Shown: positions 51,570 through 61,463 of the stretch, one piece after another
Position numbering within the stretch: the stretch's first letter is position 1
Layout: each line of letters starts with the position of its first letter
Source: Corbicula japonica
Lineage: Eukaryota > Mollusca > Bivalvia > Venerida > Cyrenidae
Assembly: GCA_038501625.1 (NCBI GenBank)
Contig: JAZAYU010000010.1
Coordinates: 11,929,604-11,993,603, forward strand
DNA: 64,000 nucleotides
Direction of reading: 5' to 3'
Notes under the pieces: model-generated
What the model was told of the DNA's origin: nothing
Database searches by the model: none
What the model saw: the letters and a program-made list of their open reading frames with translations, nothing else
Translations under genes and position numbers: made by a program

Positions 51570-51674
51570 TCAGGCCAGCCACTTGGTGATGGACAAATGT
51601 TTGAGATGCATGTGGGTCATTCAACGATGACATTCCAAGCGAAGACCTTTATACTGGACCCTCCGAACCTATAG
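44489..51674 (+). CDS. Unrecognised short acidic protein, paralogue 2 (5-6 exons, 177 or 191 aa)
   Basis: Exons are 44489-44495 (ATG GCC G, donor GTAATA), 44752-44820, optional 47523-47564, 47898-48122, 48423-48554 and 51574-51674 (stop TAG). All introns are phase 1. Without the optional exon the sum is 534 bases with an open frame throughout. The last exon has the same 101-base length as in gene 1. Its residues 2-33 show about 18 of 32 identities to gene 1: shared QPLG, FE, STM, F.AK.F and PPNL. Exon 4 shares TQMGS, VLLH.(A/S)KD and VPS. The N-terminal part (SNEPDGDHEERPL) is acidic but hardly alignable, so the two ends evolve at different rates. No signal peptide, membrane helix or known domain is seen. 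A degenerate PLE (49290-50480) sits in the last intron and another begins about 30 bases after the stop, with no AATAAA in between. Confidence 0.7.
45371..45755 (+). repeat. PLE tail copy in intron 2 of gene 2
   Basis: It has GACTCCAGGGGCTCTGGTCT, ACTCGCCCTTTTGGCTTTGC, GGTGCACCCTAGAACCTGG, the hairpin CAGTGGCAAATTGTTTTGAC and the TGGAGAGGCCGTGTTTTTGT end. It lies in the same orientation as the full PLE. Confidence 0.85.
46283..46340 (-). repeat. PLE tail end stub
   Basis: TGTCAAGAATGGC, then AAACAGCCTTCCAACACAGC, match the terminal segment of the tail in reverse. Confidence 0.5.
46561..46960 (+). repeat. Second copy of the 15605-type TIR element, truncated
   Basis: GGGACGTTTACAAAATGGCT, TGTCTCATCATGCCCTTTA, TTTCATCAAAATAGCACCAT, GTCAGGAGTGTGACATTTTT and CAAGCGTGGTAGAT follow the same order as 15607-15985. 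The right end is missing. Confidence 0.8.
47523..47564 (+). CDS. Candidate 42-bp cassette exon of gene 2
   Basis: The acceptor TTTGTAGTTGCAG and donor GTGAGC bracket 42 bases that are open in exactly the phase required between exons 2 and 3 (two bases in, one base out). Inclusion would add 14 residues (MEIIAKKIYAIHG plus a junction codon) without shifting the frame. No matching exon was found in gene 1. Short length makes chance occurrence possible. Confidence 0.4.
49290..50480 (+). pseudogene. Penelope-like element copy 3, heavily decayed
   Basis: ATGCACAAAACACCATACAA matches the MHKTPYK region of the full copy. Decayed pieces follow: CAGCCAAAAAAGAACA, TTTGTTGGTCTATTTTAAA, a TACCATGCGGATTCGATAAA stretch at the YLDD site, and TATCGCCGATACCCAGATTA. 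The tail is GGTGTACCCCTAGGATCTGA and on to ATCATGATATGCATATTTCG. Many stops and deletions. It lies in the last intron of gene 2. Confidence 0.8.
51540..51570 (+). repeat. (ATT)n tract at the last-exon acceptor of gene 2
   Basis: About ten ATT units run into the acceptor ATTATTTCAG at 51573. It occupies the same position relative to the exon as the tract in gene 1. Confidence 0.9.
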
Positions 51675-51699
51675 AAAGCCTTGTTGCCAGACGTAGACG

Positions 51700-52155
51700 T
51701 ATACGTAGATAAAAAAGCACTTTAAAATCTCCACTGCAAAAGGGTATTTTTCTACTGGTGCTTTATGAAAATATGACTTATAAATTGAAGAAAAAGACAA
51801 AATGAATATATCTATGTTTTACGTAAGAAAACCATCTGTAAATTCGAACAAGGCTACCAGTATTATATTCTACAGCGTAATTAACCCAATCACTGTTGAT
51901 CGCTTTGTCCCTCTATTTAAAAAAAAAATGTGTCAGGACTTTGTGTTTATATTAAGTTTCCAAGGATAATTATGTAAAAGAACGTAGGAGCCGGATTTGT
52001 TTCTTTTAATCCTGCTGTTTGTTCATATAAAAACCTGTGTTAGGTTTGTGCTTTCTAGAACCTATTTTTAACCCTTCTCTTTTTACCTCTCTGTGTTATG
52101 GCTTTGTGGGGAAATTATGTTTTTCTGATTTTGGATATTCCTGTTGCATATTTAT
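51700..52155 (+). pseudogene. Penelope-like element copy 4, 5'-truncated
   Basis: It starts close to AGCACTTTAAAATCTCCACT (matching 37030-37060) and continues through ATGACTTATAAATTGAAG, AAAACCATCTGTAAATTCGA and TAACCCAATCACTGTTGATC. The tail is shortened (GCTTTCTAGAACCT, TTGTGGGGAAATTATGTTTT). It lies immediately behind the stop codon of gene 2. Confidence 0.8.
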
Positions 52156-53414
52156 TAAACATTTTCTAAACAAATTAATCAAATATGCCAGTTTAACAAA
52201 GAATGATGAAGTATTGTAACTACGTCAGTAAATAGTGCGTTGCTGTTTAAGTATGTTGTTTTTAACAAAAAGGTGGATACCGACTAACTAATGTTCTGCA
52301 TTTGAGTACTAAATTATAGCTATGATACAGTGATTTCATAATAATTGTTTTCCTTTTATAATGATTCATGTATACAAAAATATATTTATTATAGCATATA
52401 TGAGTTACTTACTAAAATATTACAAAAATATGATGACTCAATGGTTAAAACTACATTTTAAAAACTATTTTCATCTTTCGTAAGAAAGTATTGGAAGGGA
52501 GAAAACTATATATAAATAAAATAATGATAACTTTACGACTGTTCACGTGTAAACTAAACGACAGGGGTAAAGAAATGAACAGCAATTCTCTTCTCTTAAT
52601 AAGCCCAACGTCTAATACGGCTGTCAAAATAAGTTACTCATTTATTGCAGGTTGACTTATGTTATAATAACGTGTATTAATAATATTTGATTATCAATTA
52701 AGTATTTTGGAATATTTTAATATGATCATGAAGAATTGATAAAACACTGGGTAAAGATTGTCTTTGTGCTTAGAAATATTATAACAAGTTTTCTCTCTTA
52801 ACAATAAAGTAATAGAAAATATCTCTGAAATCTTTCGAATAAATTAGTTTAACTAAAGCAGAAAAAAAGGAGTTCTCACGATAAAATTCCTAACTTCAGA
52901 AAATTACGGGGGCGGCTTTGCCTCAAATTCAGAGTGCGAGAAAAACAATTATCAAAACAAGCATTATCAATTTAGATGATTATAACTGCGAAAAAATAGC
53001 CGTGAGTTTTGTTACTGTTTGTTTCGTATTTTACTAAGTACTGTCATTCAGTTTAAGACTTAAATTTATACAACGCAACCAAAACACGTATATTTTTAAT
53101 TATGTTATGTATGCATAAATATCTATAAGAAACAAACTGTATGAAACTTATCATGACCTTGACAAAGAATATAAACCATCAAAGTTAAATTACTTCAGTA
53201 ACTGTGGTCTGGTGTGTCCCAAACCACGAAAAAAGGCATTTAAAGTGTGTGTTTTTCTTTAAGATCGGTGAGTTTTTATAAAAGGCATTGTCCATATAAT
53301 AAAATTATAACTGCCTTGGAATAGCATATGGCTTAGATGTTTTAATAATTATTGTCTTTTAACTCTTCAACTTTATTTGTTTTGGTATCATATTTGATTT
53401 CCTCATCTTTTTTT
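52156..53414. other. Intergenic stretch
   Basis: AT-rich, no coding exon or repeat that I can support. Confidence 0.4.
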
Positions 53415-55210
53415 AGCAAAAAGTGAAATATGTATATTAAGATTAGCCAAACTTACACTAGTCAAAAGTTCTAAGTGCACACTTGATAAATGTTAATTTT
53501 TCCAATAATTTGATTGAATCTTTCAAAATAGTGTAAATTACAATGAAGAAGAATCAATATTCTATTTAAGCACACCAAAAATTTTAAGTCTGCTTAACCA
53601 GATTAAAAAATAATAATATTTTAGCTCACTTGTTCTCAGAAAGAAATTCTCAAGTTAATTATCATTGCATCGGCTATCATTTGTGATCGTTTTCTCATCT
53701 CTGTATAATTTAAATTTCACGCAGATTTAAAGGAAATACTGTAGTTTGCCATTCCATTGCACTGAAATAGCTTTCTGTAGCTTTGTAATGGTCTGCTGGG
53801 CACGATGCGCCAACATAATCAACTTTATTTTATCCATAACGTTTTTACAGGATTTCAAGGAGAAAATTCCTTTGTTCACACAATGTTTTGTGCCAAAAGT
53901 TTTTGAATTGTCTAGCAGTTTGGGATGATACAATTTTCTATGATAGATGTGTAACAGCCTTTCCAAACGAAAAAAATGTATTCATTTCGGTAAAATTGAC
54001 CAGTTTTCGGATACGCCTTTTGACCGAATAAGCGTCATTTTCGAATAATTCGATATTGAAGTTTATTGAATTTCTATAAATTTTAGTTTTAAATTTATAT
54101 TTATTGGACACTTATCCAACAAATTTTACACTAATTTTTTCGAGTTTAAGTTGTTTTACGTAAATATTTAATGACGTAATTGAGTAACATCAGCGTTCAA
54201 CGTAAGCAACGTAATCGATCTAGAAAAAAATATCGTTTGATTTTCTTCTTAAATTAATAAAATATGCAAAATAAGGTATTTCTTTTGCATTTACGAAAAC
54301 CGTCAAGATTTCTTTACAACAAATTTGAAGTTGTGCCAGTGAAAAGAATTTTGACGGCAATGTCTTTGTCTGCTGACGTCAACCGTTCCATGGTTACAAT
54401 TTGTTGGTGTGTTTTTCGTGTTTGTCTTGAGTCGGTGAACATGTGAAAAACAAAAACGATTGTAAAAAAATAAATTTCGCTTGCCGCACGGGGATAATGC
54501 ATAAAAAGCGTATGCCGACGTGGATGACGTAAAACGTAAAACATATGCACGGTTTTCAAAAAATTATTGTTGTTTGATCATTATTAACTTTAAGTCAAAC
54601 TTTCATTCAATTTGAATAAGTTTACTTTAAGATATTCAAAATTGAAAAGTGTGCACTTAGAACTTTTGACCAGTGTAGATAACACAACCTCCCCACACAG
54701 AATACAATCATAGATAAAAAAGAGATTATGGTATGTTAAATAAACGATTTCAGAAACGTCACCATAAACAGTTAACAAAAAAGAGACCCTGAAGGGTTAC
54801 CGCCTTGGAACTGTGTGTGGCAAAACAATTTGCCACTGGGGGTTTAAACCTGGTTCTTGGTTGCACCTCTCTCACACTTGCTTCAACAGGTATTCAAATG
54901 AACAAAAATGTTAAAGTTGTCTTGTTGAATTAGTTCAAACTCATTTTACTCAACAATGTTGCATACAAAAACACACACAAACATAAGAAGATTATAACAT
55001 TGTCAAGCAAAAACAATGTGGATACTCAATTGCCTTACTGTGATCAGAGCATCTTGAGTCGAATCAGCAATAACACTATGGCAGAAATTGAAAAAGATCG
55101 CGCTTCTAGGTTCGTAACAAGATTTCCATAGAAAACTCCATAAACACCTTTAAACCTCTTCCACCGTCATGCAAAACAAAAGAGGCAAACAATGCGATCA
55201 ACTGAAGATG
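53415..55210 (-). repeat. PLE tail copy split by a nested transposon
   Basis: The end segment GTGAAATATGTATATTAAGA lies at 53422. The continuation AACACAACCTCCCCACACAG, the hairpin TGGCAAAACAATTTGCCACT, and a decayed body to about 55210 (CCATAGAAAACTCCATAAAC, CACCGTCATGCAAAACAAAA) resume after 54676. The interruption falls within the ~40 bases before CAGCCTCC. Confidence 0.75.
53456..54675. mobile_element. TA-flanked TIR element nested in a PLE tail, 1.22 kb
   Basis: The left end CACTAGTCAAAAGTTCTAAG, then TGCACACTT, is mirrored at the right by the reverse complement CACTGGTCAAAAGTTCTAAG TGCACACTT. TA is present on both outer sides (53454-53455, 54676-54677). TA duplication with CACT termini is typical of Tc1/mariner elements. 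The interior frames (53727-53966, 54264-54559) show no transposase motif, so the copy is non-autonomous or unrelated inside. A solo end of this family lies at 7875-7912. Confidence 0.8.
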
Positions 55211-55324
55211 GGTTGGTTAATCACCAAGAATTCAGATTGCTGTAGAATATATTGTTTGAGCCTTTCTCTTTGAATGACCAGATGTTGATATTAATGATCG
55301 TCCACAGTTTTCATTGCCCTTGTA

Positions 55325-56265
55325 GCCATAAGAAAAGAAAATTATCAAATCTTTTTGTAATTAACGGAAAAAATGCGTTCAATGAACTTTATCCAAATAA
55401 ATGTTATTAATGTATCTTTATTTTGTTTATGGAGGAAAAAGTTAAAAGAGTATGAACATAGCTGGACCTAATGATTGTTTATAATTATATTTTATCCACA
55501 CACAAAAACTAAACAATATATAACATCATTTTAATTGCCCACATGAGAACTATGATACTAACAACATTATGTGTTCTAACATTTCCTTATTTACAGTATG
55601 TAAAACATAAAAAATTAGTAAAATTTAAATTTAATAAACTGCATTGTTCCTTTACAGAGGTTTCGGTAATTTTGATAAACGTGCAATGACTACTCTGGAA
55701 ACGTTAATATATACTCATTTGTTTTCTTTAATTTATAAATCAATTCTCCTTTAACACTGGTCGATAAATACCGTGTTGCAGTAACTAGATACTGCGGCTG
55801 TATTTTAATTTAAATCTGGGTATTGGAGATAAACCTTGCAATGAGTTTTGTAAATTTTTGGTACAGCTTACCCCTTTTTAAAATTTGTTTCTTTTTGCTT
55901 TTATTAAACATCTCTAGAAATGTGAACAAGCTTTTAAATACCACATATTAAAAGGAAAATTTACAATCATATTTAAATCGAAAAATCTAAATCTTCTCTT
56001 TTATCATATATTTTAGTTACGAAACTATTTTAAATGAAACGATTTAGAGCTAAAAAGTGTGCATGCTTTTCTGAATTGTTTGACTTATTAAGATAAAGGT
56101 CCAATGGCAGTTGTCATTGCACTGTCATTGATAAAATCAAAAATTATTAACATCTACAATGTATCTACTGGCAAAATACAGTTCAATAAAACTTTACACA
56201 AATCAATGTTAGTTTTATGTTGTTTATTTTACATACGTTTAAAAACATAAGAACAGTAAAAACGA
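55325..56265. repeat. Old fragments of the TTAA-flanked element
   Basis: 55330-55590 matches 39260-39500 (AAGAAAATTATCAAATC, AATGTTATTAATGTATCTTT, GCTGGACCTAA, CACAAAAACTAAACAAT). 56120-56240 matches the same left arm again, more weakly (TTCAATAAAACTTTACACAA). No intact ends remain. Confidence 0.6.
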
Positions 56266-56884
56266 ATATGGTAATGTTTAAAATGTGTTTCATTATTATG
56301 TTGTTAATATATGTTTTATTCTAAACTATAAAAGCGACTGCAAAACCGACTTGTTAACATTCATCTGGAACAATAACTCTTTGGTATTTATTGTTTATGA
56401 TATAGCAATGTTGCCTCCCTTTGAACATGCAAGTAAAAGTTACACAGCACAACTGACATATTATATAAAAGCTTGGTGCTTAGTTTTCTTATAAGGAAAC
56501 ATTTTCTTAAATGACATTACGCTTAATATCACAAGAAGCAAAACATGTGATAGAACCTGTTAACTTTTAGAAAGAAGTGTGGGAATAAGACCTTTAGTCA
56601 GCTTGAAAAGATTATCATTTGAGATTCCTGAAGCTTAATAAATTCAAAAGAATATTCAGTGAAAAAGTGTAACTAAACAAAACAAATCTACTTTGATCTA
56701 GCGGAAACCGTTTGTCAACGATTTGATTTTGTTGAACTGTATGGAATGCCAAACCGAATGGAGAACGTTGGAGAGTAATGAGATGGCGAATTATTGAATT
56801 AAATTGTACTAGTATTTTCAGTATAAGATATAATCATGTTAGAAATACTTTGTTAAGTAACGACATACGATTTGTTTGGAAAAA
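56266..56884. other. Unassigned stretch
   Basis: A short frame at 56285-56494 has no recognisable motif. Nothing else is seen. Confidence 0.35.
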
Positions 56885-57180
56885 GTGAACTTTGCATATC
56901 ACGAATGATTACACCCAGAAAACACAGCCTCCACAAAAGCGGCCAAAAGTAGAGTGGAAAAGAGAGGGAAAATAAACGTTCGGTTTCAAAAAGGACGCCA
57001 TAAACAACTTACAAAAATAAGAATACGAGGAATTACCGCCTTGGAACGGTCAGTGGCGAAACAATTTAATATTGGGGGGTTTAAACTAGGTTCTAGGTTC
57101 TAGGTTGCACCAAACCCACACTTGACCCAAAAGGTTATCATATGAACAAGCAAGTACAAGTTGTCTTGTTGAACGTTTAA
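56885..57180 (-). repeat. PLE tail copy
   Basis: TTTGCATATCACGAATGATT, CCGCCTTGGAACGGTCAGTG, a damaged hairpin, and a duplicated GGTTCTAGGTTCTAGGTTGC followed by a decayed CACACTTGACCCAAAAGGTT. It lies downstream of the otopetrin-like gene. Confidence 0.85.
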
Positions 57181-57205
57181 TGTTGTCAATACCTGACACT
57201 ACTTG

Positions 57206-57211
57206 TTTATT
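57206..57211 (-). terminator. Candidate polyadenylation signal of the otopetrin-like gene
   Basis: AATAAA on the minus strand, about 360 bases past the stop and just beyond the inserted PLE tail. Confidence 0.3.
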
Positions 57212-57571
57212 TTAACATCGGACGAGTCGGTTTCTATTCCCAGAAACAAATCATAGTATGATAATTTACTGTCTAGTTTATATCGCTGACATTTTTTAAA
57301 TACTCTTTGGTTCTAGGGTTCTAGAATTACAATAGCGTATATTGTAATAAAGTATTGTAAATTTATGTTAGTACAAACGTAACATACAAACTTAAGACTG
57401 CTTAATTAATAAGGAGTGGTGTGGGATATCCAACTAATAGTTATTTTTAAAAAAAAGACATACGTTAAACAACACTTTAAAATACGATCTATTTAAATCG
57501 GTCTCTGAGTTAAATAATTTCTATTAAATGTTTACACGGAGGAAAATACGATTAATCTGGAGCACATCTTC

Positions 57572-59221
57572 TTAAAGCGAGATGTATTGCCTTTGTTTTA
57601 TTCCTAGAAGAAGTTGAAAACATAAAAGAGCTGAAAATAAACGATAAAAGACCACCGACGGAAACACAAGCCTTGTCAATAACCACCAGTTTTTGTGACC
57701 AAACGTGTCATCTCCTTGCATATCCTCTATGTATTTGAGAGTTGGAGCAGTAAAAAAGCTGTCTACAATCCAACGTTCAGTGTTGCAGATTCCGATGAAG
57801 GTTACTACGCCTCTCACATACTCAAACTGTACAGGGTTGACTTGATTGTTCTTGAACAACTCGCTAGCTTTCAGAATAAGCATTGTTTGACAGTATATAC
57901 CGATGTAATGGAGCAATATTTTAGCACAGTATAAGACTTTTTCAGTAACATTCTGATTGCCGGTGTTATACAATACAGCTATAGAGTCTACAGTCTCGAA
58001 TAATACCAACACAAGGTGTCCAAATGCACCGAAACCTAGTAAAATGTTTTTAGCATCAAACTGCCATCTTGAAGGGTTGTTTTTACGTGAAACCATATAC
58101 CCAAAGAACGGAATGACACAAATGATATAGGTGTAAATTGTTTGCACATAGTAGTTGACAGTCTCGAGTTGTGTTATAGTTGCATTATCCTGATTTGAAG
58201 GAATATCTTCAGATGTAAGAGTCTCAATTTCTACAACCAAATGGAATGCAAAAATTACAAACACAAATATACAGGTAAATAAACAGGATCGTTTTGAGAC
58301 ACACATCAAAGTAAGCCTGAATATCTTCAAAATTTTGATCCGTGAAACACTATCTGGCACACTTGAAGGTTCAGCAACGCTTCCATTTTCAGTTCCTTCT
58401 GTCTCTGTGTTAACGGACACTCTATGTGTGGTATGAGCTGTTACATTCCACATTTGTCCTTGAACACAAAACGCAAGTAGGCAATATTCAAGCGGGAATG
58501 AATAGAGGTATTTGTTATATTTCCCCGCTTGATGATCAACGACCTCCGAAGTACTGTTGCAGTGGGAGAAGACAAGCGTATGTTTAAATTGCTCTTCTGA
58601 ATCAATGCTCCTTGTAGTGTTATCGTAGTTTCCGAAATAAAATGCGGTGTTCGGTTCTGTGTTGGCTGCCCGTAAAACATCTAAAACACTATTAACAAGT
58701 ATATAGAAATTTGCAGACATTATAAGTGACATAAGTATCCTTGTCCAGCTGCTGTTGCATAGGAATTTTCCAAACGTCACAAGAAATACCAGTTCGGCTA
58801 AACTAAATAGACCAGTTAGTAGAAGAGAAACAAATTTCAATACGATGAAACTCAATTCGCGATTAACGTTTAAACACGATGCCACTCTCACGGTCTCAAA
58901 GAAATTAAAAGTAGAAGCGCCAATGCCGCAAAATATTGTTGCAGTTAATATAATCCAGGAACCAGGGTAAATGGTTGCATGCTGTTCACGTTCAGTCAAG
59001 CAATCCGTTTGCTTTCGAAGACGAACAAACTCCAACATGGCCGCCAACGATACAACTAATAATATTATGACCCAAATATACAAGAAAATATACGAAATTT
59101 CGTATTTCGAACCTGCAGACAGGAAGCACACAAGTACAATAACTATAGATGCCGAAGTTGCCAGAGCAAATATGAAAAGTGCCGACGAACGACCTATAGG
59201 AACGTCTACGTTGTTATCCAT
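57572..59221 (-). CDS. Otopetrin-like proton channel, intronless, 549 aa
   Basis: Otopetrins are 12-helix plasma-membrane channels that admit protons in acid sensing and in mineralising tissues. The assignment rests on family-like motifs: KYLYSFPLEYCLLAF (236-250; otopetrin helix 6 has a P-x-x-EY motif here), YTYIICVIPFFGYMVSRK (363-380), LLGFGAFGHLVLVLFETVDS (394-413) and the C-terminal FPSVVFYRLFSALLCFQ (520-536). Twelve hydrophobic spans lie near 12-35, 42-65, 86-108, 123-150, 160-182, 236-256, 310-331, 355-377, 393-418, 428-450, 466-488 and 512-540. An ~50-residue hydrophilic loop follows span 6. Length is close to vertebrate members, but the N-terminus is only about 11 residues. The frame is uninterrupted; the start is the first ATG after upstream stops. 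An acceptor-like TTGTTACAG about 30 bases upstream suggests a non-coding 5' exon. Sequence similarity is low, so it is a divergent branch. Confidence 0.85.
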   Translation of the reverse strand: MDNNVDVPIGRSSALFIFALATSASIVIVLVCFLSAGSKYEISYIFLYIWVIILLVVSLAAMLEFVRLRKQTDCLTEREQHATIYPGSWIILTATIFCGIGASTFNFFETVRVASCLNVNRELSFIVLKFVSLLLTGLFSLAELVFLVTFGKFLCNSSWTRILMSLIMSANFYILVNSVLDVLRAANTEPNTAFYFGNYDNTTRSIDSEEQFKHTLVFSHCNSTSEVVDHQAGKYNKYLYSFPLEYCLLAFCVQGQMWNVTAHTTHRVSVNTETEGTENGSVAEPSSVPDSVSRIKILKIFRLTLMCVSKRSCLFTCIFVFVIFAFHLVVEIETLTSEDIPSNQDNATITQLETVNYYVQTIYTYIICVIPFFGYMVSRKNNPSRWQFDAKNILLGFGAFGHLVLVLFETVDSIAVLYNTGNQNVTEKVLYCAKILLHYIGIYCQTMLILKASELFKNNQVNPVQFEYVRGVVTFIGICNTERWIVDSFFTAPTLKYIEDMQGDDTFGHKNWWLLTRLVFPSVVFYRLFSALLCFQLLLGIKQRQYISL

Positions 59222-60819
59222 TGTAATAGCTCTTTCACTTTCTTTTTAGCTGTAACAATTTTTTTTAAACTGTTTCAATTTATTTTCACTGCAACTGTTT
59301 CAGTTTCGTTGTAATAAGTATTAAGTATTTTTATCTCCTTTTTGTTTTTTAATGTTTCCTTTGATTGTTATTTGTATAGAAATGTACATTCAACACAAAA
59401 CATAATCTAATATTTATAAATCACAAATGCACTGAAGTGTGTATTTACTCGTATCATAACTATTCACGATACATACGTATATATTTAGCTGATAACAAGA
59501 TAGTAACTTCTTCATGATATGATACTTTACTTTAGTACTGAGTGTTGTGTTATTTTTTCAACACATATTGAAGGCAATCACATGTATCCAATATTCTTCC
59601 GCACAATATTTGTCTGGAAACGAAATGATATTATTAATAGGCTAAAGAAAATACGTTGTTATAAACAAAATTGTTGTGTATCATTTAGTATATGTATTCT
59701 ATTTCTAACCAGGAACATTAAATCCTAAGCGTGTTCCTATATGGGAAGTATAATCGTACTGGTAATTATTAGTAATACTTCTCATGTATACTTTCGATAA
59801 CATATGCAGGGCACTGAGGGCAGTTTGTAAAAAGAAAAAATACTTAAAACCTACTATTCGTTTAGTTGAATTTCTTTTGGAAATTTTAAAATAAGTTCTT
59901 ACAAAATAGAGGTCGCCATGCTAGTCTGTGTGTTCTTTTTTCAGAATGTTCAATTTTATCAACACACCTTGAGCATTTATGTAAAGACTTTAACTCACAG
60001 AAAATAACGGGTTTCTTCCATGAATCATAATCAAAGACTCTTGTGTTCGTTAGAGCCTTAAACAAATCGTATGTTGCACATATTATGACTAATTGTCTTT
60101 CGATTTGAAAACAAAGCACCAATTATCCCATCTACCTAAATACTAATCTGATCCCTGTTTAACCCGGAAATGGACATTATTGATTATGGATATTATTATT
60201 ATTACGTGTTTTTAATAAAAATGTATGGTAGCCATTTTATGTAATGATTTTCACATTTCTTTCTGTGGTCACTAAACTTTCTAGACAAATATACATCTTT
60301 TTCCCAAAATGTCATATTTGTAGAAAATTGTATTATTGTACTAGGAAAATATAAAACTAGCCCCAAACTACAGTTTTAAATTAAATGTAAATAAAAAGTA
60401 TTTCGTTTTCTCTAGCATGCTTACTCTCATCCTTTATGTAGGAAATTATAATTATTATTCAAAAATAACCCAACGTAATGATCATATTTCGTAAAAAGGA
60501 AAAATTGTTTTCAATGTCGGTGTAATGGAAAAAATAGTGTTAAACTCAGTATGAGGAAAAAGTAACAGCCCAAACAAATCTTTACCAGTACGTGCAAATG
60601 ATATGTTTTGATGTTGTCCGTTTAGGGCAGTGAGTCAAGCATTATCACTAACAAAACGAAAAAAAAAAACATTTTGCCATTACATATTGTGAGCATTTAA
60701 CTAATGTTGCGATCTCCCAAACAAGTATTTTTTCTCTTGGATATTACGATTCATTTGTGGTGCATCAAGAATGTGCTGAACGCCTTGGGTATTTAAGAAA
60801 AACCTCTGTTTTCGTTTAT
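59222..60819. other. Intergenic stretch upstream of the otopetrin-like gene
   Basis: This presumably contains its promoter and 5' UTR (minus strand). I could not identify a TATA box or first exon with confidence. Short frames at 59519-59728 and 59886-60122 are unsupported. Confidence 0.4.
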
Positions 60820-61025
60820 CCTTTAAAGTGTCTTATTTGAAATTGAAAAGTTTTCTCCAATATTTGGCTAGCGGGAGGCTGTGTTTTCTGGGTCTGGTAA
60901 TTCCTGATATTCATATTTCCCTTTTTCTGTTTGGTTGTGTTGCCTTTTTATTGACACTAAATCCATGCTCTCTTTCATTTCCCCTTAATTGGCTGTGTGG
61001 GGAAACTGTATTTTTCTGAACATTT
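60820..61025 (+). repeat. PLE tail end, two overlapping stubs
   Basis: GAGGCTGTGTTTTCTGGGTC with AATTCCTGATATTCATATTT, then a second GCTCTCTTTCATTTCCCCTT with TGTGGGGAAACTGTATTTTT. Confidence 0.65.
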
Positions 61026-61232
61026 GTTATACTTGTTCATTATCACAGAGTATTCTAACATATAAATTAAACATATAACATAAACATATAAATTAAAGAA
61101 AACTGTCGTGTAATATATTTTGTGCTATGTCTCAAATGATTTAATCAAGCACCCTAACCTGCGTACAATAAGTACAATAAGCAACTGTTCTTCCTTTAAA
61201 TGTTTGCATAAAATTGAAAAATTCAGGTTAAA

Positions 61233-61238
61233 TTTATT
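61233..61238 (-). terminator. Candidate polyadenylation signal of the receptor gene
   Basis: AATAAA on the minus strand about 225 bases beyond the stop codon of the last receptor exon. Confidence 0.4.
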
Positions 61239-61463
61239 TTATTAAAATTGTTTATAATTATATTTATATTTATATGAAACAGTTTATATACGTTTGTAGA
61301 ATGTTTATTGAATAGTGTTCGACAATTAAAGTAGCTCGCTAGTCACTGCATCAAGATCATGGAACACTGCTTTGTCCAAAACTTCATTGAAGTAGAGTGT
61401 ATGTATAATACTGACACAGATTGTTACGCTGTTTAACTTGGACTGCTAATGTATAGAAATGTG

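Larger units (their letters stand above)
34220..51700 (+). repeat. Segmental duplication, unit 2
   Basis: Collinear with unit 1 (5440-26800) through the anchors listed there. It differs by insertions that unit 1 lacks: the full PLE (34863-37815), the TTAA-flanked element (39218-39919) and a PLE copy in the last intron of gene 2 (49290-50480). It has a much shorter intron 2. Ends are approximate. Confidence 0.65.

Noticed and set aside
53727..53966. Transposase of the TA-flanked element
   Set aside because: The 79-codon frame has no DDE or helix-turn-helix motif that I can see.
57695..59249. Plus-strand frames of 71-92 codons
   Set aside because: Antisense shadows of the otopetrin-like gene.
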